Part shown: piece by piece, positions 1-5,485 of the stretch
Numbering within the stretch: position 1 is the stretch's first letter
Layout: the number at the start of each line of letters is the position of its first letter
Assembly: GCA_020350085.1 (NCBI GenBank)
Contig: CP070706.1
Span: forward strand, 1,249,348 to 1,255,739
Direction: 5' to 3'
DNA: 6,392 bases
Source of the DNA: Acidobacteriota bacterium
GTDB taxonomy: Bacteria; Acidobacteriota; Polarisedimenticolia; J045
Notes under the pieces: model-generated
The model's input: the letters and a program-made list of their open reading frames with translations, nothing else
What the model was told of the DNA's origin: nothing
Databases searched by the model: none
Program-made: the position numbers and the translations under genes

Positions 1-995
1 CGGACGGCTCCGGCCCGTTCCGCGGGCTGACGCGCGAGCAGACGCTCGGCGCGCTCGGCGGACAGCTGCCGCCCGCCGTCGAGATCTTGCCGGTGCTCAG
101 AAAGAACGAGCAGACCGGTGAGCGCGAGACGGTCGAGTGGATGGCCGTCGAGCGCACCTCGGTCGCCACCGGCACCGATCTGCAGGACGCGCGGCCGTCC
201 AGTGGGCAGTGGGGCGACATCGTCGTTTCGTTCAGTCTCAAGGCGACGGCGGTCGATCGCTTCGCACGCTTCACGCGCGAGAACATCAACCGGCTGATGC
301 CCGTCGTGCTCGACGAGAAGATCTTCACCGCGCCGGTGATCCGCTCGGAGATCCCGGGACAAGGTCAAATCGAGGGCACCTTCACCCGCGAGGAGGCCGA
401 CGATCTCGCTCTGGCGCTTCGCTCCGGCGCGCTTCCCGCGCGGGTGCATACGATCGAAGAGCGCACGGTCGGGCCCTCGCTCGGGCGCGATTCGATCCTC
501 TCCGGCGTGCGGGCGATCGCGATCGGCTTCGTGTTCGTTTTGGCGTTCATGATCATCTACTACCGTCTGTCCGGCATCAATGCGATCGTGGCGCTCGTCA
601 TGAACCTCGTCATCGTCGCCGCCGCCATGGCGACGCTGCCGGACGCGACGCTGACGCTGCCCGGGATCGCCGGCTTCATCTTGACGGTCGGCATGGCGGT
701 CGACGCGAACGTGCTCATCTTCGAGCGGATACGCGAGGAGATCCGCGCCGGCAAGACCATCCGAGGAGCTCTCGACGGTGGCTTTTCCAAGGCGCTGTCG
801 GCCATCATCGATGCCAACATCACGACGCTGATCGCGGCCATCTTTCTGTTCAACTACGGCACCGGGCCGGTGCGCGGCTTCGCGGTGACGCTGAGCATCG
901 GGATCCTCGCGTCGATGTTCACCGCGATCTTCGTCAGCAGAGTGCTGTTCGATCTCGCGCTCGGAGATCGAGCCGCCGAGAATCTTTCGATCTGA
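1..995 (+). CDS. secD: Protein translocase subunit SecD, C-terminal part (5' truncated by window edge)
   Basis: SecD is the larger subunit of the SecDF membrane complex. It uses the proton gradient to pull secreted proteins out of the SecYEG channel on the periplasmic side. The frame is open from the first bases and ends at TGA 993-995, giving about 330 visible residues. The first ~150 are the end of the periplasmic domain, with a typical GTDLQDA, VVLDEKIFTAPVI and IEGTFTREEADDLALALRSG series. Then come VGPSLG (468-485) and five hydrophobic segments, as expected for TM2-TM6. LPGIAG lies at 657-674. MAVDANVLIFERIREE starts at 693, and its Asp is the membrane-embedded residue implicated in proton coupling in this family. 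Nothing looks broken: the N-terminal membrane segment and first periplasmic part simply lie upstream of the window. secF follows 15 bp later, the usual operon order. Confidence 0.97.
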   Translation, partial: DGSGPFRGLTREQTLGALGGQLPPAVEILPVLRKNEQTGERETVEWMAVERTSVATGTDLQDARPSSGQWGDIVVSFSLKATAVDRFARFTRENINRLMPVVLDEKIFTAPVIRSEIPGQGQIEGTFTREEADDLALALRSGALPARVHTIEERTVGPSLGRDSILSGVRAIAIGFVFVLAFMIIYYRLSGINAIVALVMNLVIVAAAMATLPDATLTLPGIAGFILTVGMAVDANVLIFERIREEIRAGKTIRGALDGGFSKALSAIIDANITTLIAAIFLFNYGTGPVRGFAVTLSIGILASMFTAIFVSRVLFDLALGDRAAENLSI

Positions 996-1010
996 CCCGG
1001 GGGATAGGCG

Positions 1011-2264
1011 ATGCGCATCATCGGTGACACCAACATCGATTTCATGAGGGTCCGCTGGGTCTGGGTTTCGATATCCGTCGTGCTCGTGGCGCTGTCGATC
1101 GCAGTCCTGGTCACGCGAGGGATAAACCGCGGCGTGGAGTTCGCCGGCGGGGCGGAGGTGATCCTGCGTTTCGTCGAGCCGCCGGATCTGAATGAAGTCC
1201 GCGGCCGGCTCGCAGACGCAGGGCTCCCCGGCGTGTCGGTGACGACCTCGACGCTGACCGCGGACACGATTAGAACCGCGTTCGAGGGAACCGTCGCGGG
1301 GGTCGTTGGCGAGGACCTGATCATACGCGTCGCGTTGCCCGATGAGGTCGAGGAGGGGGGCGATCCGCTGTCCGGGCGCGATCTGACGACGAGGATCACC
1401 AACGCTCTTCGTGGCGCCGAAGTGCGCGCCAACCTCGAGGCCGGCAAGCTCGATCTGAACGTCACCGACGAGACGAGCTTGACCCGCGTGCTGCGCGAGG
1501 GCGCCGGTCTGGACGACGCTGAGGCGGCGGCCGCGGCACGCCTCGTGGTCGATTGGCGGCGCACCCACGGCGGGCTTTTCAACAACCTCGAGCAGCTCGC
1601 GGAACTCGATCTGTCCGAGCAAGCGACGCGCTATCTTCGCGAGCAGTCGTTCGTCGGCCCGTTCGCGCTGCGGGGCCAGGAGTTCATCGAGGCGTCGATC
1701 TCCGCCGAGATGCGCAACAAGGCGTTCGGGGCCATTCTCGGCGCGCTGGGCGGAATGCTGCTCTACATCTGGATCCGCTTTCAGTTCCAGTGGGGCCTCG
1801 GAGCGATCGTGGCCGTCGCGCACGACGCCGTGTTGACGCTGGGCGCGTTCTCGCTCGTCGGCATGGAAGCTAATCTGCCGGTCGTCGCGGCATTTCTGAC
1901 GCTGGTTGGCTACTCGGTCAACGACACGATCGTCGTGTTCGACCGCGTGCGCGAGAACATGGGGCAGCGGGGCACGGGAAAGCTGGAGCACGTGATCAAC
2001 GGCTCGATCAACCAGTGCCTGTCGCGGACGCTGATCACGTCGCTGACGACGTGGATCGTCGTGGCGTCTCTGTTCCTGTTCGGCGGTCCCGTGATCCGAC
2101 CGTTCGCGTTCGTATTGCTGATCGGCATCGTGATCGGGACCTACTCGTCGATCTACGTCGCCAGTCCGGTGCTCTTGCTCTGGCAGTCGATCTTCCGCCG
2201 GGAACCTGCTGCAAAGGGGGCTGCGGAGCGGGCTCGCAAGCGCGCCGTGCGCCGGGCCCACTAA
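1011..2264 (+). CDS. secF: Protein translocase subunit SecF with an enlarged periplasmic domain
   Basis: SecF is the partner of SecD in proton-driven late protein export at the inner membrane. The ATG at 1011 is preceded by GGGGGA (999-1004) at good spacing and gives a normal N-terminus: a short cytoplasmic stretch, TM1 at about residues 15-35, then GVEFAGGAEV (41-50), a variant of the usual (I/V)DFxGG motif. Five more membrane segments follow from about residue 238. They include AHDAVLTLGAFSL (270-282) and VGYSVNDTIVVFDRVREN (299-316), which carry conserved charged residues linked to proton conduction, then SRTLITSLTT, FLFGGPVIRPFAF and YSSIYVASPV. The C-terminal tail is strongly basic. The protein has 417 residues, against about 300-320 for most SecF. 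The excess lies between the first periplasmic strand region and TM2 (about residues 110-220) and includes a helix-hairpin-helix-like segment, listed separately. The ORF is intact, so this is an insertion and not a fusion by frameshift. Cotranscribed with secD. Confidence 0.97.
   Translation: MRIIGDTNIDFMRVRWVWVSISVVLVALSIAVLVTRGINRGVEFAGGAEVILRFVEPPDLNEVRGRLADAGLPGVSVTTSTLTADTIRTAFEGTVAGVVGEDLIIRVALPDEVEEGGDPLSGRDLTTRITNALRGAEVRANLEAGKLDLNVTDETSLTRVLREGAGLDDAEAAAAARLVVDWRRTHGGLFNNLEQLAELDLSEQATRYLREQSFVGPFALRGQEFIEASISAEMRNKAFGAILGALGGMLLYIWIRFQFQWGLGAIVAVAHDAVLTLGAFSLVGMEANLPVVAAFLTLVGYSVNDTIVVFDRVRENMGQRGTGKLEHVINGSINQCLSRTLITSLTTWIVVASLFLFGGPVIRPFAFVLLIGIVIGTYSSIYVASPVLLLWQSIFRREPAAKGAAERARKRAVRRAH
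1446..1658 (+). other. Helix-hairpin-helix / GspK-like segment inserted in the SecF periplasmic domain
   Basis: This covers SecF residues about 146-216. The order of features is LDLNVTDETSL, then GLDDAEAAAAARLVVDWRR, then a Gly-rich turn, GLFNNLEQLAELDLS, and finally a helix ending RYLREQSFVG. It follows the pattern of ComEA-type and GspK-type HhH units: xNxNTAxxxxL, GLxxxxAxxIVxYR, GxFxSLxELxxVxGL. By topology it faces the periplasm, between TM1 and TM2. Whether it binds a substrate, a partner or nothing is unknown. The assignment rests on pattern similarity seen by eye, without a profile search. It could instead be a lineage-specific helical expansion that resembles HhH. Confidence 0.6.
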
Positions 2265-2410
2265 CACCGCCACCGGCCGTTCCATCCGTCTGCCGGTCCG
2301 TTGCTCGTATCATCGCAAGCGGGGCGGCGTGGCGTTTCGCCGCGGCGTCGCGTCATAATGACTCCAAACGATCGTGATTCCAGGGCGCGCACCGCCTGCG
2401 GCCGGCGACT
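2265..2410 (+). promoter_or_regulatory. secF-rel spacer with weak promoter candidate and possible leader ORF
   Basis: This 146-bp gap lies between the secF TAA and the rel GTG. A CATAAT at 2354-2359 matches five of six bases of a sigma70 -10 box, but no convincing -35 lies 16-18 bp upstream. Two short inverted repeats are visible: ACCGGC/GCCGGT (2272-2277 with 2292-2297, 14-nt loop) and GCGGCG/CGCCGC (2324-2329 with 2338-2343, 8-nt loop). Neither is followed by a T run, so no clear terminator separates secF from rel, and read-through from secDF is possible. An 18-codon frame (ATG 2358 to TGA 2412-2414) fills the end of the spacer; see the findings. Confidence 0.3.
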
Positions 2411-4591
2411 GTGATCCGTTTTGAAGACATTCAAGAACGCGTCGAGCGTGATCGTCCCGAAGCAGACCTCGACATGCTTCGGCGGGCGTATGTCTTCAGC
2501 GCGATGGTGCACAAGGGCCAGCTGCGAAAGACGGGCGAGCCGTATCTCACGCATCCGCTGGCGGTCGCCTTCATCCTGGCCGAGCTGCGGCTCGACCTGC
2601 CGACGGTCGCTACCGGGCTGCTGCACGACACCGTCGAGGACTCGGAGGACCCGACCGCGACCCTTCACGAGGTCGAGGACAAGTTCGGTTCCGAGGTCAC
2701 CGGCCTCGTCGATGGTGTGACCAAGCTCAAGCGTCTCGAGTTCGCCTCCGAAGCGGACCGCCAGGCCGAGAACCTGCGCAAGATGGTCCTGGCGATGGTG
2801 GGGGACATCAGAGTCATCCTGGTCAAGCTGGCCGACCGCTTGCACAACATGCGCACGCTCCACGCCCTCGAACAGCGAAAGCAGCACCGCATCGCGCAAG
2901 AGACGCTCGAGATCTACGTCCCGCTCGCCCACCGGCTCGGGCTCGGCGTGATCCGCTCCGAGCTCGAGGATCTGTCGCTTCGCTACGTCGAACCGGAGGC
3001 GTTCCGCACGCTCGAGCGGCGGCTGCGGGACATGCGGGCCGAGTCCGACGCGCTGATCGAAGAGATCACCACGCAATTGCGCGGGAAGCTCGAGGAGCAC
3101 GGCATCAACGCCGAGATCAGCGGCCGCATCAAGAGCATCTACTCGATTCACCGAAAGATGGAGGAGCAGGACCTCACGATCGAGCAGGTCTACGACATCA
3201 TCGCGCTGCGCGTGATCACCGAAAGCGTCAAGGACTGCTACGGCGCGCTCGGGATCGTGCACTCGGTCTGGCACCCCGTACCCGGCAGGATCAAGGACTA
3301 CATCGCGATGCCGAAGGCGAATCTGTATCAATCGTTACACACCACGGTGATGTCCGAGAAAGGGCATCCGTTCGAGGTGCAGATCCGCGATTGGAAGATG
3401 CACGAGCTGGCCGAGTTCGGCATCGCCGCACACTGGCGATACAAGGAGCAGGGAAAGATGACCGACCACGAAATGGAGTCGGTCAAGTGGCTGCGCCAGG
3501 TGATGGAGCTGCAGAAGGACGTCCAGGACTCGCGCGAATTCGTCAGATACTTCAAGATCGACCTGTTTCCCGAGGAAGTGCACGTATTCACCCCGCAGGG
3601 CAAGGTTCTGACCTTTCCTCGCGGGGCCACACCCGTCGACTTCGCCTACGCGATTCACACGGAAGTCGGGCACCGCTGCGTCGGGGCCCGGATCAACGGC
3701 CGGCTCGTGCCGCTCAAGACCGAGCTGAAAAACGGCGACATCGTCGAGATTCTGACCCAGCCCCAGCACAAGCCGAACCGCGACTGGCTGACCTTCGTAC
3801 GCACCGGCCGAGCGCGCCACAAGATCCGCGCCTTTCTGCGAGTCCTCGAGAGCGAGCGCGCGATGGAACTCGGCCGCTCGATGCTCGAAAGAGAGCTGCG
3901 GCGCTTCGGGCTGACGATCAAGAGCGTGCCGGCACAAGGCAGAGACAAGGCGCTCAGGCAGCTGAAGCTGGCCACGTTCGACGACCTGCTCGCCGCCGTC
4001 GGCCACGGCAAGGTCACGCCCGGCCAAGCGGCCGGGCTGCTCGCGCCCGAGGGCCGCGAGCCGGCACCGCCGAGTCCGCCATCGATCCTGCGGCGCGTGT
4101 CGCAAGTCCTGACGCGTCACCGGGACAAAGTCCGCGTGCGGGGCTTGGACGACACCTTGGTGACGCTGGCGCGCTGCTGCAACCCGATCCCCGGTGACGA
4201 GATCACCGGCTACATCACCCGAGGCCGCGGTGTGTCGGTGCACACGACCGGCTGTCCGAACCTCGAGTCGCTGCTCGTCGATCCCCAGCGTCAGATCGAC
4301 GTGCAGTGGGCGCGCGGCGACAGCGAGGACCGCTTTCACGTCGGCTTGCGCGTGAGGGCCGAGGACCGGCCCGGCCGTCTGGCCCGCGTGGCCGAGACCA
4401 TCGAGCGGGAGAAGATCAACATCCACCACCTCGACGCCGACGTGGATGGTCAGGGCCGCGGGATGATCTCCGTCATCGCGGAGGTCACCGACCGAGCTCA
4501 GGTCGATCGGCTGATGGAGAAGCTGCGCAAGATCGAAGGGGTGACAGAAGTGCAGCGCGTGAGCCCGAAAGTCGCAGGGCAGGTGAGGTGA
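2411..4591 (+). CDS. rel: Bifunctional (p)ppGpp synthetase/hydrolase, RelA/SpoT (Rel) family
   Basis: This cytosolic enzyme makes (p)ppGpp from ATP plus GDP/GTP and also degrades it, controlling the stringent response. It has 726 residues, the usual long-RSH length, with all domains in order. The HD hydrolase (about 25-180) keeps R39, H48, H72-D73, E76-D77 and ADRLHNMRT (141-149). The synthetase (about 235-345) has YDIIALRV, the RIKD loop (293-296), PKANLYQSLHTT and E322 in FEVQIR. The RxKD form of that loop is typical of bifunctional enzymes, in contrast to ExDD in synthetase-only RelA. The TGS domain is about 388-450, a helical region follows, the zinc-finger/CC region keeps C589, C590, H611 and C615, and an ACT domain spans about 643-716. 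Start: an in-frame TGA at 2375-2377 leaves GTG 2411 as the first usable start, and MIRFEDI fits family N-termini. No good Shine-Dalgarno precedes it. A shorter start at ATG 2474 would lose 21 residues. ridA follows 65 bp later, so cotranscription is plausible. Confidence 0.97.
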   Translation: MIRFEDIQERVERDRPEADLDMLRRAYVFSAMVHKGQLRKTGEPYLTHPLAVAFILAELRLDLPTVATGLLHDTVEDSEDPTATLHEVEDKFGSEVTGLVDGVTKLKRLEFASEADRQAENLRKMVLAMVGDIRVILVKLADRLHNMRTLHALEQRKQHRIAQETLEIYVPLAHRLGLGVIRSELEDLSLRYVEPEAFRTLERRLRDMRAESDALIEEITTQLRGKLEEHGINAEISGRIKSIYSIHRKMEEQDLTIEQVYDIIALRVITESVKDCYGALGIVHSVWHPVPGRIKDYIAMPKANLYQSLHTTVMSEKGHPFEVQIRDWKMHELAEFGIAAHWRYKEQGKMTDHEMESVKWLRQVMELQKDVQDSREFVRYFKIDLFPEEVHVFTPQGKVLTFPRGATPVDFAYAIHTEVGHRCVGARINGRLVPLKTELKNGDIVEILTQPQHKPNRDWLTFVRTGRARHKIRAFLRVLESERAMELGRSMLERELRRFGLTIKSVPAQGRDKALRQLKLATFDDLLAAVGHGKVTPGQAAGLLAPEGREPAPPSPPSILRRVSQVLTRHRDKVRVRGLDDTLVTLARCCNPIPGDEITGYITRGRGVSVHTTGCPNLESLLVDPQRQIDVQWARGDSEDRFHVGLRVRAEDRPGRLARVAETIEREKINIHHLDADVDGQGRGMISVIAEVTDRAQVDRLMEKLRKIEGVTEVQRVSPKVAGQVR

Positions 4592-4607
4592 TCGCCTCGG
4601 CGATCAC
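4588..4607. repeat. Perfect 9-bp inverted repeat across the rel stop codon
   Basis: GTGATCGCC (4588-4596) and GGCGATCAC (4599-4607) are exact reverse complements separated by two bases. In RNA this would form an 8-bp stem with a CUCG loop. The left arm contains the rel TGA stop (4589-4591). No T run follows, so a standard intrinsic terminator is unlikely. It could be an mRNA processing or attenuation hairpin between rel and ridA, or a protein-binding site. Confidence 0.7.
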
Positions 4608-4617
4608 GCTCGCCGGG

Positions 4618-4629
4618 GCAGGCGCCTGC
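4618..4629. repeat. Perfect 12-bp palindrome in the rel-ridA spacer
   Basis: GCAGGC followed directly by GCCTGC is a perfect palindrome with no spacer, centred 33 bp upstream of the ridA ATG. With no loop it suits a dimeric DNA-binding protein better than an RNA hairpin. It lies just downstream of the 4588-4607 inverted repeat. I see no good -35/-10 pair in this spacer, so a role as an operator is a guess. Confidence 0.5.
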
Positions 4630-4656
4630 ACGAACCGGACCCCGGGAGATGCTTCG

Positions 4657-5043
4657 ATGACGATCCGCAGGGTAACGACGGAGTCGGCTCCGGCAGCGAT
4701 TGGGCCCTACAGCCAGGCGATGGTGGGTGGTGGTCTCGTGTTCTGCTCGGGGCAGATCGCAATCGACCCCGAAACCGGCCGGATGGTCGGAGTCTCGGTC
4801 ACCGAGCAGACGCGCCAGGCGCTGGCCAACTTGGCCGCCGTGCTCGAGGCGGCGGGCTGCGGCCTGGATCGCGTGGTCAAGACGACCGTCTATCTCGAGA
4901 GCATGGATCAGTTCGGCGCGATGAACGAGGTTTACGAGCAGGTCTTCGCCAGCCACAAGCCGGCCCGCGCCGCCGTGGAAGTCTCCGCGCTGCCGAAGGG
5001 TGCTCTGGTCGAAATCGACGCGATCGCGCTGAGGGGCGATTGA
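4657..5043 (+). CDS. ridA: RidA family reactive intermediate/imine deaminase
   Basis: RidA (YjgF/YER057c/UK114 family) hydrolyses reactive 2-aminoacrylate and related enamine/imine intermediates released by PLP enzymes such as threonine/serine dehydratase, giving the keto acid and ammonia. From ATG 4657 the protein has 128 residues, the normal family length. GGGAG (4644-4648) sits 8 nt upstream. Signature parts are GPYSQA (16-21), VFCSGQIAIDP (28-38), the helix TRQALANLAAVLEAAG, VVKTTVYLESM, and KPARAAVEVSALPKGALVEIDAIA (101-124). R104 is the expected catalytic arginine that binds the substrate carboxylate, and E120 is the conserved acidic residue. Family members are usually cytosolic trimers. 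The frame stays open upstream to a GTG at 4588 that overlaps the rel stop. Using it would add 23 hydrophobic residues, but the ATG is preferred on length and ribosome-binding site. A GC-rich hairpin follows the stop immediately. Confidence 0.96.
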   Translation: MTIRRVTTESAPAAIGPYSQAMVGGGLVFCSGQIAIDPETGRMVGVSVTEQTRQALANLAAVLEAAGCGLDRVVKTTVYLESMDQFGAMNEVYEQVFASHKPARAAVEVSALPKGALVEIDAIALRGD

Positions 5044-5044
5044 A

Positions 5045-5075
5045 GCGGGGCTGGCCGAGCCCGGCTCGGCCCCGC
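5045..5075 (+). terminator. GC-rich hairpin directly after ridA, possible terminator
   Basis: Two bases after the ridA stop, GCCGAG (5054-5059) pairs with CTCGGC (5065-5070) around a CCCGG loop. GCGGG (5045-5049) can then pair with CCCGC (5071-5075), leaving a 4-nt bulge on the left side. The following bases (CCTCTCGAG) are pyrimidine-rich but contain no T run, so it is an imperfect intrinsic terminator. Its position between ridA and the separate pilM promoter supports an end-of-transcript role. Confidence 0.5.
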
Positions 5076-5180
5076 CCTCTCGAGTCGCTCCATCGAGCCG
5101 CTCCAAGCTGGCACGCTCGGCCGCCCGCGAGTCTCCGCGATGTGCCGCCAGCTTCCCAGGATGTGAACGCCGAGCCCGGC
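5054..5180 (+). repeat. 12-bp direct repeat flanking the ridA-pilM spacer
   Basis: The 12-mer GCCGAGCCCGGC occurs at 5054-5065 and again at 5169-5180, on the same strand and 115 bp apart. In the first copy it is part of the post-ridA hairpin. In the second it supplies the left arm of the inverted repeat at the pilM promoter. It may be a chance match in very GC-rich DNA. Confidence 0.45.
5105..5154. repeat. Long-range 8-bp inverted repeat in the ridA-pilM spacer
   Basis: AAGCTGGC (5105-5112) is the exact reverse complement of GCCAGCTT (5147-5154), with 34 bases between. A few extra pairs are possible inside after a 3-nt bulge. It lies after the ridA hairpin and upstream of the pilM promoter, so it could form the end of a ridA transcript or a binding site. 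No T run follows it. Confidence 0.45.
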
Positions 5181-5195
5181 CGATGCTTGCCGGGC
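5174..5195. repeat. 7-bp inverted repeat overlapping the pilM -35 box
   Basis: GCCCGGC (5174-5180) and GCCGGGC (5189-5195) are perfect inverted repeats separated by 8 bases (CGATGCTT). The right arm covers most of the predicted -35 element TTGCCG (5187-5192). That geometry suits an operator bound by a dimeric regulator. A factor-independent hairpin without a T run is the alternative. Confidence 0.45.
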
Positions 5196-5214
5196 GTGGG
5201 GCGGGACCTATATT
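5187..5214 (+). promoter_or_regulatory. Predicted sigma70-type promoter for pilM
   Basis: TTGCCG (5187-5192, four of six consensus bases) and TATATT (5209-5214, five of six) are separated by 16 bp. The -10 box is an unusually AT-rich spot in a very GC-rich region. Transcription would begin near 5221, giving an untranslated leader of about 265 nt before the pilM ATG. I saw no better pair in 5044-5485. Confidence 0.55.
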
Positions 5215-5220
5215 CGCCGC

Positions 5221-5485
5221 GAAGGAGCCCGCCGCGGCGCGAGGGGTGCGAAACGCGCACCGAAGCCCGAAATGGCGCGGCAGGCTCGCCGTGGAGCGGA
5301 GGAGGGACCGGCCGTCAGCCGGCAGGTCGCAGCGCGCGTGGGCGCGACAGCCCTCGCCCGCAGGAGAAAGCCGTGGGAGGGTTCACCTCATTTCACTTCA
5401 CACCGAGCTGCTCGCCGCTGCTCGGGTGTCCCACGATGCGACCGTCCTGCTACCCGGCATGTCCGCTGCCAGCGCGGAGGTGAGG
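5221..5485 (+). promoter_or_regulatory. Long, structured, non-coding leader of pilM
   Basis: No credible gene is visible here; the open frames encode Arg/Pro-rich sequence without recognisable features. Several hairpins can be drawn by hand: GGTGCG/CGCACC (5245-5250 with 5256-5261); CCGGC/GCCGG (5308-5312 with 5318-5322); GTC and GCGC pairing with GCGC and GAC (5326-5348, 3-nt bulge); CCCT and CCC pairing with GGG and AGGG (5351-5381), whose loop contains AGGAG; and ACACC plus GAGC pairing with GCTC plus GGTGT (5400-5429, one bulged G). After the fourth hairpin, TCACCTC (5383-5389) is complementary to the pilM ribosome-binding site. No known riboswitch class was recognised. High G+C makes some hairpins expected by chance. 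Confidence 0.4.
5476..5483 (+). promoter_or_regulatory. Strong Shine-Dalgarno of pilM, fixing its start
   Basis: GGAGGTGA matches the 16S rRNA 3' end over eight bases, and its GGAGG core ends 5 nt before ATG 5486. It decides against the in-frame upstream ATG at 5459 and GTG at 5480. It is by far the strongest ribosome-binding site in the window. Confidence 0.85.

Noticed and set aside
2272..2343. Two short GC-rich inverted repeats after secF as a terminator.
   Set aside because: The stems are only 6 bp with long loops and no T run, which is weak in this base composition.
854..4429. Long open frames on the - strand (about 240-365 residues) opposite secF and rel.
   Set aside because: They mirror strongly recognisable + strand genes, have no family motifs or plausible starts with ribosome-binding sites, and are expected in GC-rich DNA, where antisense stops are rare.
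5245..5290. Resemblance of the GCGCACCGAAG stretch to a glycine or TPP riboswitch core, and of 5359-5372 to a B12 box.
   Set aside because: Only short fragments match. The other conserved blocks and their spacing are missing, and the downstream gene fits none of these ligands.
5040..5483. 147-codon + strand open frame starting at TTG over the ridA stop and filling the ridA-pilM spacer.
   Set aside because: The translation is Arg/Pro/Ser-rich low-complexity sequence with no motif or ribosome-binding site, and it crosses the promoter and hairpins. It is best read as non-coding.
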